From: Flavobacteriaceae bacterium
GTDB taxonomy: Bacteria > Bacteroidota > Bacteroidia > Flavobacteriales > Flavobacteriaceae
Reading direction: 5' to 3'
NCBI GenBank assembly: GCA_023262245.1
Contig: JALRDC010000141.1
Location: 1 to 19,110, forward strand
Length of the DNA stretch: 19,110 bases
Positions 1-8,320 of this stretch are shown piece by piece. A model generated the notes under the pieces. The model was not told the origin of the DNA. It saw only the letters and a list, made by a program, of their open reading frames with translations, and did not search any database. The position numbers and the translations under genes were made by a program. Every line of letters begins with the position of its first letter. Position 1 is the first letter of the stretch.

Positions 1-1705
1 ACAAAGCTAATAAGCCAACTCTTGAGCCTACTTCGTTTAAAACTTTAAATTCAGTAATTGAAATCTTACCATTATCATCATCTATAATCATTTTTTGATT
101 ACCTTCTATTCCTGACTTAATAAGTGAAGAATTAATTGTAATCGAGATTGGTGAGGTCTGTTTTAACTTATAACTTGGATTAGTTGGAATTATTACTTCT
201 ATATCAGAAATAATAACAGTTTGTCCATTTTTTATACGACTGAGTGTATTTATCGCTTTTCTATCTAATCTATTACCTTTAATAACCATACTAGGTTGTC
301 CCGGTGCTCTAAAACGAAAAGATTTAGTTTCTAATGGTAAGTCAAAATCAAAATCTTCTAAACGCGCTTCTACTGTTCCTCTTTCTAAACTAGATTTAGG
401 TATTGTAAAGGACCCGGACTGTCCCCTAAAGTAACCTGCTGGTTTTGGTATATCTTTGATTCTAAAAGTTGATACTGAGGAAACTCTGTTTCCATCTGGA
501 AGAGTTCCAGAAACATTTATTTTTACTTCACGCCCTTTTCCAGGAAAAAGGTTGTATTTGCTTCCTCTTACTCTCTTTAATCCAGGGGCTGAAGCTTGTA
601 CCTTAGAATCTTGAATGCCAGGTATAGAAATAGTTATTGGGTTTTGAACGCCTCTGTATACTACATTCATTTTATCAGCAGAAATAACCGCAGAATTAGG
701 TTTTGAAATAACAGTATAAGTTTGATTTACTTGGATACGTGATTCTTCACCCTCGTTTAAAAATACTAAATCTCCACTTATTGTGTGGTCTCCGGGATTT
801 CCTGAATTAACTTTGAGTTTAATTCCGCCTGGTATTAGTTGATAATCATTTTCAGTAAGATTTCTTCCGTCTAATTTCAATTCTACAGAGTTAGGATTTT
901 GAGCACCTCCTTTTCTTCCAAGAATTACACTTCCGTCGAATACCTCACCTGGGTAATAAGCACCCTTCTCAGTTAATAACATACTCGAATAGTTATTTGA
1001 ATTAACTTTAGAAGACATTTTAAGCTCTTTACCCATTAGTGTTGTAAGCACATCATGCTCGGTTTGACGTATGTCGTTTTGCATCAAAGTAAGTTTTGCC
1101 AAAGAGGATATTAAAGGGAAACCCTGATAACTAGCGTTTAACCAAGGTTCATCTATATTATCTCGATTTTTGATATTGTTATTCATATCTCCCGTGAAAA
1201 ATCGTGCTTCCACCATTTCTATGTATTCAGGATATTGACTACCAAAAACCTGAATTACACGACCTCGATAGTTTTGGATCATTTCGATAAATTCATTTTT
1301 AGCTTGATCACTACCCTCCTTAAACCATATTACATCAAGGGCTTCTCCCTTATCCATTTGTGCGTATTCTTTTAATTCAGGATCTTTTTCTTTTTGTTTC
1401 TCTGTAATAACATTTTTAATTCTTTGAATCTCATTAAAAAAATCATCCGATTCTTTTTTGATTTCTTCAGCAGTTCGTTTATGACCAATCCATTTTCCGC
1501 CTTTCTCTTCCGCATTTACACTTATATTTTCATAAAGCAATGCATTACTTTCGGATATACGTTCGTTGGCGTCTTTGATCTTAACAAACATTTGACCAAA
1601 ACCGTCTAATACCTCTTTACTTACATTAAGTGCAAGCATAGTGATAAAGACCAGATACATCAAGCTGATCAGTTTCTGCCTGGGGGTTTCTTTAGCTCCA
1701 GCCAT
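1..1705 (-). CDS. gldM: GldM, inner-membrane/periplasmic motor shaft of T9SS and gliding (3' end outside window)
   Basis: The frame opens at an ATG on the minus strand at 1705 and stays open for 568 codons to the left edge, so the stop codon is not visible. The protein begins MAGAKETPRQKLISLMYLVF, with one hydrophobic helix at about residues 11-28 and a long periplasmic part rich in beta-type sequence, as in GldM/PorM. In this family GldM pairs with GldL in the inner membrane to form the proton-powered rotary motor, and its periplasmic domains reach up to the GldK/GldN ring. It starts 7 bases after the gldL stop, so the two are surely cotranscribed. The usual family C-terminus seems to correspond to about residue 525 (a strand reading SPISITIN). 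At least 43 more residues follow, which makes the protein longer than the 513-residue Flavobacterium johnsoniae protein. Identity is certain from order and N-terminus; the extension is unexplained. Confidence 0.95.
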   Translation of the reverse strand, partial: MAGAKETPRQKLISLMYLVFITMLALNVSKEVLDGFGQMFVKIKDANERISESNALLYENISVNAEEKGGKWIGHKRTAEEIKKESDDFFNEIQRIKNVITEKQKEKDPELKEYAQMDKGEALDVIWFKEGSDQAKNEFIEMIQNYRGRVIQVFGSQYPEYIEMVEARFFTGDMNNNIKNRDNIDEPWLNASYQGFPLISSLAKLTLMQNDIRQTEHDVLTTLMGKELKMSSKVNSNNYSSMLLTEKGAYYPGEVFDGSVILGRKGGAQNPNSVELKLDGRNLTENDYQLIPGGIKLKVNSGNPGDHTISGDLVFLNEGEESRIQVNQTYTVISKPNSAVISADKMNVVYRGVQNPITISIPGIQDSKVQASAPGLKRVRGSKYNLFPGKGREVKINVSGTLPDGNRVSSVSTFRIKDIPKPAGYFRGQSGSFTIPKSSLERGTVEARLEDFDFDLPLETKSFRFRAPGQPSMVIKGNRLDRKAINTLSRIKNGQTVIISDIEVIIPTNPSYKLKQTSPISITINSSLIKSGIEGNQKMIIDDDNGKISITEFKVLNEVGSRVGLLAL

Positions 1706-1712
1706 TTCTTAT

Positions 1713-2327
1713 TTATTTTTTAGACATCGCATTAAGCATACCACCATACACATTATTTAATGCTACTAGGTTTGCTGATAAACTCTCCATTTGTTGTTTT
1801 AATTGGTCTGCGTTTTGATTGACCATTATTTGTTTTTGGTAATTAGCATTAAGCTGCTCAAGTTGTGTTGCTGCTTTGGCTAATTCTTGCGAATAGGTCT
1901 GTGATGCTGACGCAGCTTCAGAGGCCGGAGAAAGTGCTTTGGCAGAACTCTCCAGGTCTTTAATGCTCTTCGCTAATGAGTTCATCAGATTAACATCCAA
2001 CTTAGCTTCTTGCATTAGCGCATCAATTTTTGAAGAAAGACCTTGTTCGCCACCTCCAGAACTTTTAGTCGGTCCAGCACCTTTTACTTTCTTTACAAAG
2101 TCTTGATGTTCTTCTTTAATTTCACCTGTGTTGAGTGCTGCAACAGTAAAAATAAGTGCTTCAGTACCTAAACCAAGTCCTAATACTAGTCCCCCTGTAA
2201 TGGGTCCTATTTCAAGGTGTAAAATTTTAAAAAGTGCACCGATAATTACGACTGCACCTCCAAGTCCGAATAGCATGTGCATAGCTACTTTACTACGCAA
2301 GCGTTTGTTTAAAGCTTTATCTGTCAT
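1713..2327 (-). CDS. gldL: GldL, inner-membrane stator of the T9SS/gliding motor
   Basis: This 204-residue protein has two transmembrane helices near the N-terminus (about residues 14-36 and 42-66), followed by a cytoplasmic, Ala/Gln-rich, coiled-coil-like tail. This is the GldL/PorL layout. The second helix contains a buried glutamate (Glu56, in GTEALIF), matching the protonatable residue needed for proton-driven rotation in the family. GldL surrounds the GldM helix and energises type IX secretion and gliding. It lies 52 bases downstream of gldK and 7 bases upstream of gldM. The segment just after the second helix (AALNTGEIKEEHQDF) lacks the AFEP/DWSxVYPEL-type stretch that I remember from typical GldL proteins, so this copy seems somewhat divergent. 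Context and helix pattern make the assignment safe. Confidence 0.93.
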   Translation of the reverse strand: MTDKALNKRLRSKVAMHMLFGLGGAVVIIGALFKILHLEIGPITGGLVLGLGLGTEALIFTVAALNTGEIKEEHQDFVKKVKGAGPTKSSGGGEQGLSSKIDALMQEAKLDVNLMNSLAKSIKDLESSAKALSPASEAASASQTYSQELAKAATQLEQLNANYQKQIMVNQNADQLKQQMESLSANLVALNNVYGGMLNAMSKK

Positions 2328-2379
2328 TTTAATTGATTTTTATTGACTAAATATATTAAAGTTATACGATATATGCAGC

Positions 2380-3756
2380 CTATTTGATTTTAACTTTTTG
2401 TGAACCTAAGTAATCTTGCACGGTTCTAAAGCCAATATAACTTCTCGCAGTGTCTGAATATTCATAGTCACGAGAACTTACACGTAAGAAATAAGCTACA
2501 TCTTTCCAAGAGCCTCCTCGAACTACTTTTCTATTTTCATTATCGAAAGACATGTTTGGATTAAGTGATGCTACGTATTCATATGCTTCGGAATTGTAGG
2601 AGGAATTGGTCCACTCTGCTACGTTTCCAGCCATGTTATACAAATTATAATCATTGGGTAAATAGGATTTCGCTTCAACGGTGTAAACAGCTTGATCTAC
2701 TGCATAATCCCCACGAAGAGGCTTAAAGTTTGCAAGGAAACAAGCGCGATCATTAAGGAGATATGGAGACCCCCATGGGTAGGTACCCGAAGGGATTCCA
2801 CCTCGTGCCGCATATTCCCATTCTCCCTCATTAGGAAGTCGGAAGCGACTCACATTGGGCTTTCCTTTTTCTCGTTGATATCCATTCTTAAAATTTGTTC
2901 TCCAATTACAAAAAGCCACAGCTTGAGTCCATGATACTCCTACCACTGGATAATCCTGATAAGCAGGGTGAGAAAAGTAGTCGTTGTGCATCGGTTCGTT
3001 GTAGGAATAAGTAAAGTCTTTAATCCAAACTGTAGTGTCGGGATAAATTTGGATTTCCTCTTTTTTGATAAATGGTTTTCTGTCAATGAATTGTTGACGC
3101 TTTCTTTTAGACTCTGCGGCTGCACTTTCAGCATCAAACCAGGTATAAGCATAAACTAGTTTTGTAACATCAAGTTTAATTTCACCATTATACCAAAGCT
3201 CAGGAGGTAAATAGAGTGAATCCATCACCTCTGCATAGTTTTTGTCGTAATAGTCTTCTGTGTTCCAAGTAAGATCTGCGTCCCAATTTAAAGCACGTCC
3301 AGCATATAAATCTTCAGAAACATCGTAATAATTTTCTCTCATGTACTTCTGAAACTCATTGAGTTTGGTAGTATCGGCATCTTGAAAAGCAAATTCTCCA
3401 ATTCCGTCTTTATTGTCTACCCCCAGTTCTAACTCATCGGCTTTACGTGCTAGTAAGGATAAAGCTACAGAGTCTTTTACCCAATAAACAAATTGGCGGT
3501 ATTCGCTATTGGTAATTTCAGTCTCATCCATGTAGAATGAAGGTACGGTTACTGTTTTTGCTGGAGCATTTTGGAGTTGTGCCAGATCTTCGTCTGATTT
3601 TCCCATTATGTATGCTCCTCCTTCTATAAGTACCATACCGAAAGGTTTTTCTCCGAACCACTTTTTTTGTTTTACTCCAATAAGTTCGCCTCTGTTTTTA
3701 TTCCCGCAAGAAACCACTACGAAGCAAAGGGTCAATAAAACTAAAAGTCTTTTCAT
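2380..3756 (-). CDS. gldK: GldK, outer-membrane-associated T9SS ring lipoprotein
   Basis: The 458-residue product starts with a lipoprotein signal peptide whose lipobox ends VVSC (Cys17). Nearly all of the rest is a formylglycine-generating-enzyme (SUMF1/FGE) fold, recognisable by GGAYIMG near residue 47, WTQAVAFCNWR, GEWEYAARGG, NMAGNVAEW and the closing RGGSW...GFRTV (about 413-443). True FGE enzymes have two catalytic cysteines after the RGGS motif. Here that stretch reads WKDVAYFLRVSSR and holds no cysteine, so the domain should be structural. In T9SS, GldK/PorK forms a periplasmic ring with GldN/PorN, held to the outer membrane by the lipid anchor. It is the first gene of a gldK-gldL-gldM operon, 128 bases after the arginase-like gene. 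Confidence 0.96.
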   Translation of the reverse strand: MKRLLVLLTLCFVVVSCGNKNRGELIGVKQKKWFGEKPFGMVLIEGGAYIMGKSDEDLAQLQNAPAKTVTVPSFYMDETEITNSEYRQFVYWVKDSVALSLLARKADELELGVDNKDGIGEFAFQDADTTKLNEFQKYMRENYYDVSEDLYAGRALNWDADLTWNTEDYYDKNYAEVMDSLYLPPELWYNGEIKLDVTKLVYAYTWFDAESAAAESKRKRQQFIDRKPFIKKEEIQIYPDTTVWIKDFTYSYNEPMHNDYFSHPAYQDYPVVGVSWTQAVAFCNWRTNFKNGYQREKGKPNVSRFRLPNEGEWEYAARGGIPSGTYPWGSPYLLNDRACFLANFKPLRGDYAVDQAVYTVEAKSYLPNDYNLYNMAGNVAEWTNSSYNSEAYEYVASLNPNMSFDNENRKVVRGGSWKDVAYFLRVSSRDYEYSDTARSYIGFRTVQDYLGSQKVKIK

Positions 3757-3884
3757 TAATTATTTATTAAAACGCGTGTTATGTTTTAATACAACATAAA
3801 ACTAGTTATTTTTTTACTATAATTTTAAACATAGCTCGATATTCGAGTGTTTGGCACCTATTTAATTTAAATTTTGCCCGCCCT
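3757..3884 (-). promoter_or_regulatory. Intergenic region upstream of gldK with two small inverted repeats
   Basis: The 128 bases between the arginase-like gene and gldK are very AT-rich and probably carry the gldKLM promoter. Two inverted repeats can be seen. TTATGTT/AACATAA (7-base arms, 7-base spacer) occupies 3779-3799, about 23-43 bases before the gldK start. CTCGA/TCGAG (5-base arms, 3-base spacer) occupies 3835-3847. No perfect TAnnTTTG box reads toward gldK; the closest is TAGTTTTA. The repeats could be operators or chance AT-rich symmetry, so confidence is low for anything beyond the location. Confidence 0.35.
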
Positions 3885-5036
3885 CTAATGTAACCTTCTA
3901 ACTGCATTATACCATCTTTCAGGTATTTTATCCTTAGTGGCAGACTCATAATCCTTTTCGGTGCAAGCTAATAACGCTTTAGTTTTTGTTTTATTATCTA
4001 AATGTGAATCATTTGTTAATTCCATCCACCAACGTTGGCTTTTTTCGCTTTTAAAAAAGACCATTGTTTGATCTGAAAGTGCAACAGTATATTTTAAAAA
4101 TTCGTCCTTGGTATTTACGGGATATTCTCCGAAGCGATATTGAACTCCTTCTATGAAATACCAAATCATTTGAGCGAGAAGTTTTTCCATCATAGGGGTT
4201 GAAACTAGCTCGTACAGACCCAAAAAACTTACTCTATCGCTAATTCCTGCATAACGAGACATTGCACATACTGTTCTGGAATCAATTCCATTAGGCATTC
4301 CTTTAAGAGGGTCGGCAAGGGCTTCCCAAGACAAACACTTCATGTCAAATCCCACAATATCTGCGTCTCTAAAAACCGGTTCACTAAGTTTTACATCATC
4401 CAACAATTGGCCCAAACGGATTCCATCGAAATACAATTTATCCATCAAATCTTTCTCCTCGATTGCGCAATAATAGCTCTGATAACCCAAATTGGTGTAA
4501 TTATTTAACACGTTGGGTTTATCCATAATTATTTTACTCATGTAAGAGCGACCAGAAATGAGTTCATCCTCCTGTGAGAAATCAAAAGATCGATCTACAG
4601 AAACCATATTAACCAATTGTTTAAACTCTTGAAACACTTGGTATAAAGGAAAAATTAAATCGTGACTACCTCCTATAAATATGGGAATGATATTCATTTG
4701 TTTTAGGTGATACCCAATTTCTTTTACCGCAAAATAGGTGTCTTCTACTTTTGCGCCATTGGGTAAATCCCCGAGATCAGCAATTTTTAGATTCCAATTT
4801 CCAGGATATAATTCGTATAGGGCTTTTCTAAATTGAATAAGGTCATAGTGCGAATTTGTAAAAAAACTATTGCGTTGTTCAGACAGACCAATTAGGGCAA
4901 TTTGTATGCCCTTCAATTCTGGAAGCCCAGAACCCTCTGTGTGTATGTCTATATTTTTTCCCAAAACTTGTTTGGGAAGCATTGATAAACTTAGAGTAGC
5001 TTCGTTATCTACAGGCACTAATAATTCAAGGCTCAT
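3885..5036 (-). CDS. Arginase/formimidoylglutamase-fold protein with degenerate metal site
   Basis: The 383-residue protein has the ureohydrolase (arginase/agmatinase/HutG) layout: IIPIFIGGSHDL (residues 117-127), a MVSVDRSFDFS strand (144-154) and a DADIVGFDMK strand (224-233). Active family members bind two manganese ions through GGxH, DAHxD and DxD. Here the middle motif is D148-R-S-F-D152, with the central His replaced by Ser150, and the third is D231-M-K233, with the second Asp replaced by Lys. Hydrolase activity is therefore doubtful, and a name such as formimidoylglutamase should not be taken literally. Its start codon overlaps the topA stop (ATGA), implying translational coupling, and gldK follows. 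Similar proteins are, as far as I recall, common beside topA and gldK in flavobacteria, which suggests a conserved non-catalytic role, but this is inference. Confidence 0.85.
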   Translation of the reverse strand: MSLELLVPVDNEATLSLSMLPKQVLGKNIDIHTEGSGLPELKGIQIALIGLSEQRNSFFTNSHYDLIQFRKALYELYPGNWNLKIADLGDLPNGAKVEDTYFAVKEIGYHLKQMNIIPIFIGGSHDLIFPLYQVFQEFKQLVNMVSVDRSFDFSQEDELISGRSYMSKIIMDKPNVLNNYTNLGYQSYYCAIEEKDLMDKLYFDGIRLGQLLDDVKLSEPVFRDADIVGFDMKCLSWEALADPLKGMPNGIDSRTVCAMSRYAGISDRVSFLGLYELVSTPMMEKLLAQMIWYFIEGVQYRFGEYPVNTKDEFLKYTVALSDQTMVFFKSEKSQRWWMELTNDSHLDNKTKTKALLACTEKDYESATKDKIPERWYNAVRRLH

Positions 5037-7510
5037 TTCTTCTTAGTCGCTTTACCCTTGGTTTTTCCTTTAGTTGCGCCAAGATATTTTTCTGCTTCTT
5101 CTAAGGACATTCCTAGGGCATCAATTTCTTTTCCAATCTCGACTTTTTGTTTACCTCGGATGATATGATGTCTTCCCCAGCGTGCTTTTTCTACTCGTAT
5201 ACCTGCATCACTCCAATCGTGAACAATTTTATCTCTTTCCTTTTGAATTTTTTCATCAATCAAGGTCTCGATATCCTGATTGCTTAAATTATCAAAATCG
5301 TATTTTTTATTGACATTGATAAACAAACCACTCCATTTTAAAAATGGACCAAAACGACCTACTCCTTTAGTTACAGGTAGATTTTTATAGGTATATATCG
5401 GAGCATCTGCACGTTGTTTTTCATCAATAAGACTAATGGCTGTATCCATGTCCACCTCTGTAGGAAGCATCCCTTTAGGCAGGGATACAAAAATACCCTT
5501 GTGTTTAATATAGGGGCCAAATCTTCCATTGTTTACGCTTATTTCTTCATTCTGGTATTGCCCTATTGTTTTAGGCATTTCAAAGAGTTGCATCACTTCT
5601 TCAAAACGGACACTCTCCAGTTGTTGATTGGGACCTAAGCTAGCAAAAATTGGCTTTTCTTCTTCTTCAGGATCTCCAATTTGTGCTATTGGACCAAACT
5701 TTCCTAAGCGCACTTTAACTGTTCTTCCTGATCTTGGGTCAACTCCTAGAACTCGTTCTCCAGATTCTCGCTGAGCATTTTCCTTTACGTGTTCTACTGT
5801 ATTGTGAAATTGTCCATAAAACCCTTTTAACATTTGAGTCCAATCTTTTCCTCCTTTGGCAATGTCATCAAAGTTTTGTTCTACCTGAGCAGTAAAATTA
5901 AAATCTAAAATAGTGTCAAAGTTTTCTACCAAAAAATCATTAACAATCATCCCAATATCTGTGGGAACTAGTTTTCCCTTATCGGCTCCAACCATTTCAC
6001 TTAGTTTTTTCTCTTTTATGGATCCCTCTTTTAGGGTCAGTTGGAGGTAAGCTCTTGTTGTGCCTTCAGAAGCTCCTTTTTCAACATAATTTCTGTTTTG
6101 AATTGTAGAAATTGTAGGGGCATAAGTAGAAGGTCTTCCAATCCCTAATTCCTCCATTTTTTTTACTAATGAGGCTTCGGAATATCGATAAGGAGGTCGA
6201 GAAAAGCGCTCTGTAGTAATCATTTGGTTTAATTGGAGTTGTTCTCCTATAGTTACCTTGGGAAGTATTACGTTATCCTCATCTACCTCATCATCTACAC
6301 CTTCCATATATAGTTTTAAAAATCCATCGAAGGTGACAACTTCTCCTTTGGCAGTGAAAGGGTAGGAATGCGTATTTGCTTCAATTGTTATTTGAGTTCG
6401 TTCCAGTGCTGCATCGGTCATTTGAGAGGCAACGGTTCTGCGCCAGATCAACTCGTACAACCGCGCCTGATCATAATCAATATTGAGTTTCTTTTTTGAA
6501 AAATTAGTAGGCCTTATGGCTTCGTGTGCTTCTTGCGCTCCTTTATTTTTTGTTTTAAAATGCCTTTCTTGTTGATACTTTTCTCCATATTCCAATCCAA
6601 TCTGTTTTTGTATTTCATTTCGAGCTTCATCAGAAAGATTTACACTGTCGGTTCTCATATAGGTAATGTATCCCGCTTCGTAAAGTCTTTGTGCAATGGT
6701 CATGGTTTTACTTACAGAAAAGTACAGTTTTCTCGATGCCTCCTGTTGTAGCGTAGAGGTTGTAAAAGGAGGTGCAGGGCTTTTTTTAGCTGGTCGGTTT
6801 TTTACATCACTCACCTTAAAGCTTGACTCTTTATTTTTTTCAAGAAAAGAGCTGGCCTCTTCTACAGTGGAGAAGAGTTTTTGTAATTGTGAAGAAATAT
6901 TTTTTTGATTCTTTGTTTGAAAAATAGCTTGAGTCTTAAAACTTGGTTCAGGTGAGAAATTTCTGATTTCTCTTTCTCTCTCTACCAAAATTCTTACGGC
7001 AACGGATTGAACTCTTCCTGCTGATAAGCCCCCCTTTACCTTGCGCCACAAAACAGGGGAAAGCTCATACCCCACAAGACGGTCTAAAATTCTTCTTGCT
7101 TGCTGTGCATTGACCAGATTATAGTCAATATCACGGGGGTTTTCGATGGCTTTTAAAATGGCTTTTTTAGTAATTTCAGAAAAAACAATTCGCTTGGAGT
7201 TGGCTTGAGAAAGATTTAATGTATTGGATAAATGCCATGCTATTGCTTCTCCTTCACGGTCTTCATCACTAGCTAGCCAAACTGTTTCGGCCTTTTTTGC
7301 CATATTCTTGAGCTCCGTAACTATTTTTTTCTTGTCGCTACTAACAATGTATTTTGCAGAAAAATCTCCGCTTACATCAACTCCAAGTTCTTTAGAGGGA
7401 AGGTCTGCTATATGACCAAAACTTGAGGCTACTTTATACTCCTTTCCTAAAAACTTTTCGATGGTTTTCGCCTTCGCTGGAGACTCTACTATTACTAAAT
7501 TTTTGGCCAT
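5033..7510 (-). CDS. topA: DNA topoisomerase I (type IA)
   Basis: TopA relaxes negatively supercoiled DNA by cutting and passing single strands through a 5'-phosphotyrosine intermediate. The start is placed at the ATG at 7510 because the protein there begins MAKNLVIVESPAKAKTIEKF, the normal Toprim start. The frame extends 17 codons further upstream but with sequence unlike the family, and that start would lie upstream of the predicted promoter. The 825-residue product shows the Toprim acidic motif SDEDREGE (Asp82, Asp84, Glu86) and the catalytic tyrosine in GYITYMRTDS (Tyr284). The C-terminus has no four-cysteine zinc fingers. Instead it carries repeats with GRFGPYIK-like cores and a Lys-rich tail, as is common in Bacteroidota. 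It is divergent from the Crp-like gene and overlaps the next gene by four bases. Confidence 0.97.
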   Translation of the reverse strand: MAKNLVIVESPAKAKTIEKFLGKEYKVASSFGHIADLPSKELGVDVSGDFSAKYIVSSDKKKIVTELKNMAKKAETVWLASDEDREGEAIAWHLSNTLNLSQANSKRIVFSEITKKAILKAIENPRDIDYNLVNAQQARRILDRLVGYELSPVLWRKVKGGLSAGRVQSVAVRILVEREREIRNFSPEPSFKTQAIFQTKNQKNISSQLQKLFSTVEEASSFLEKNKESSFKVSDVKNRPAKKSPAPPFTTSTLQQEASRKLYFSVSKTMTIAQRLYEAGYITYMRTDSVNLSDEARNEIQKQIGLEYGEKYQQERHFKTKNKGAQEAHEAIRPTNFSKKKLNIDYDQARLYELIWRRTVASQMTDAALERTQITIEANTHSYPFTAKGEVVTFDGFLKLYMEGVDDEVDEDNVILPKVTIGEQLQLNQMITTERFSRPPYRYSEASLVKKMEELGIGRPSTYAPTISTIQNRNYVEKGASEGTTRAYLQLTLKEGSIKEKKLSEMVGADKGKLVPTDIGMIVNDFLVENFDTILDFNFTAQVEQNFDDIAKGGKDWTQMLKGFYGQFHNTVEHVKENAQRESGERVLGVDPRSGRTVKVRLGKFGPIAQIGDPEEEEKPIFASLGPNQQLESVRFEEVMQLFEMPKTIGQYQNEEISVNNGRFGPYIKHKGIFVSLPKGMLPTEVDMDTAISLIDEKQRADAPIYTYKNLPVTKGVGRFGPFLKWSGLFINVNKKYDFDNLSNQDIETLIDEKIQKERDKIVHDWSDAGIRVEKARWGRHHIIRGKQKVEIGKEIDALGMSLEEAEKYLGATKGKTKGKATKKK

Positions 7511-7529
7511 GGAATAAAAATTTTGATGA

Positions 7530-7561
7530 CAAAAGTAGGTAAGTTTTTTTGTAACTATCAA
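7530..7561 (-). promoter_or_regulatory. Probable topA promoter (Bacteroidetes sigma-A type)
   Basis: Read on the minus strand, TACTTTTG (7537-7530) is a perfect match to the Bacteroidetes -7 consensus TAnnTTTG. A TTTG/TTG element (CAA at 7559-7561 on the plus strand) lies 21 bases upstream, within the usual spacing. The predicted transcript would begin only about 14 bases before the topA ATG at 7510. The promoter lies inside the longer topA reading frame, which supports the shorter start. Confidence 0.6.
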
Positions 7562-7631
7562 ATTTTGAAGCCGTCTTGTATTAAATTTACCTCCTTATTT
7601 AACCATTTTATTCAGCAAAATAATAAACAAG

Positions 7632-8267
7632 ATGTCCATCCAAACTGCAGATTTTTCTCCTATAAAGCACCTTTTTGAACCCAACTTACTTGATGAAATT
7701 CAGCGCGTAGGTATCCATAAAAAAGTTGCCAAAGGAGAATTAATGATTGACATCGGAGAATCCATTAAGCACATTCCATTAATTTTAGATGGGGTTATCA
7801 AAATTGTAAGAGAAGACGATTCGGGAGATGAATTACTTCTGTATTTTGTAGAGTTTGGCAATACTTGTGCGATGACATTAAATTGTTGTCTTGATCAGTC
7901 CAAGAGTGAAATCCGTGCGCTGTGTGAATCTGATGTAAGTCTGATTATGATACCTGTTAATCTGATGGATCTTTGGCTTACAAAATATAAATCCTGGAGG
8001 ACGTTTATCTTTGAAAACTTCCAAAACCGGCTGAACGAAATGTTAAAAGCAATTGATGCATTAACTTTTTTAAAATTAGATGACCGACTGAGAAATTATT
8101 TAGAAGAAAAAGTAAAACACACAAATGACAACAAACTTCATATTACCCATCTAGAAATCGCTACAGATTTAAATTCCTCTAGAGTAGTCATTTCACGTTT
8201 GCTCAAGCAGTTAGAAAATGAAGGCCTTCTCAAACTAGGAAGAAATACTATTTCTTTACTCAATTAA
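7632..8267 (+). CDS. Crp/Fnr-family transcription regulator, Cys-rich
   Basis: This 211-residue protein has an N-terminal cyclic-nucleotide-binding-type beta roll (about residues 15-110), a long dimerisation helix (about 112-150) and a C-terminal winged helix (171-202), with a recognition helix reading SSRVVISRLLKQLE. Most of its cysteines sit in one cluster of the sensor domain (Cys79, Cys85, Cys86, Cys98). No Fnr-type N-terminal 4Fe-4S cysteine set is seen. The gene is divergent from topA and heads the sulfur-related genes downstream. A perfect GTAAC-N4-GTTAC palindrome follows its stop codon and is its likely operator. I infer that it senses a thiol-reactive or sulfur signal through the cysteines, but the ligand is unknown. 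Confidence 0.9.
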   Translation: MSIQTADFSPIKHLFEPNLLDEIQRVGIHKKVAKGELMIDIGESIKHIPLILDGVIKIVREDDSGDELLLYFVEFGNTCAMTLNCCLDQSKSEIRALCESDVSLIMIPVNLMDLWLTKYKSWRTFIFENFQNRLNEMLKAIDALTFLKLDDRLRNYLEEKVKHTNDNKLHITHLEIATDLNSSRVVISRLLKQLENEGLLKLGRNTISLLN

Positions 8268-8277
8268 CTTTGAAGAT

Positions 8278-8291
8278 GTAACTAAAGTTAC
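8278..8291. promoter_or_regulatory. Palindromic operator GTAACTAAAGTTAC, probable Crp/Fnr-family binding site
   Basis: The 14-base sequence is a perfect inverted repeat of GTAAC around a four-base centre, the same 5-4-5 layout as the Fnr box TTGAT-N4-ATCAA. It lies between the Crp/Fnr-type gene and the SulP gene. Its centre (8284/8285) falls about 40-42 bases before the transcription start expected from the TAATTTTG box at 8313-8320. That is the position used by class II Crp/Fnr activators, where the activator overlaps the upstream promoter element. Confidence 0.6.
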
Positions 8292-8312
8292 GTCCGTTCG
8301 TAAGAAGTATCT

Positions 8313-8320
8313 TAATTTTG
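8313..8320 (+). promoter_or_regulatory. -7 promoter box TAATTTTG for the sulfur-transport genes
   Basis: TAATTTTG matches the Bacteroidetes -7 consensus TAnnTTTG exactly. The -33 region has only TTA (8288-8290, 22 bases upstream) in place of TTG, and that triplet lies within the GTAAC/GTTAC palindrome. A poor -33 element covered by an activator site is what one expects for a promoter that depends on an activator. The predicted transcript start lies near 8325, leaving a very short leader before the SulP start. Confidence 0.55.

Noticed and set aside
3850..3868. TTGGCACC on the plus strand resembling a sigma-54 -24 element
   Set aside because: There is no GC at the -12 position and no plus-strand gene downstream; both flanking genes are on the minus strand.
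7511..7561. Longer topA start at 7561 (17 more codons)
   Set aside because: The extra residues do not look like TopA, the conserved start MAKNLVIVES follows at 7510, and the likely promoter box lies inside the extension.
8265..8290. TAACTTT/AAAGTTA as a terminator after the Crp/Fnr-type gene
   Set aside because: The stem is short and AT-only, and no T-run follows. The inner GTAAC/GTTAC palindrome explains the symmetry better.
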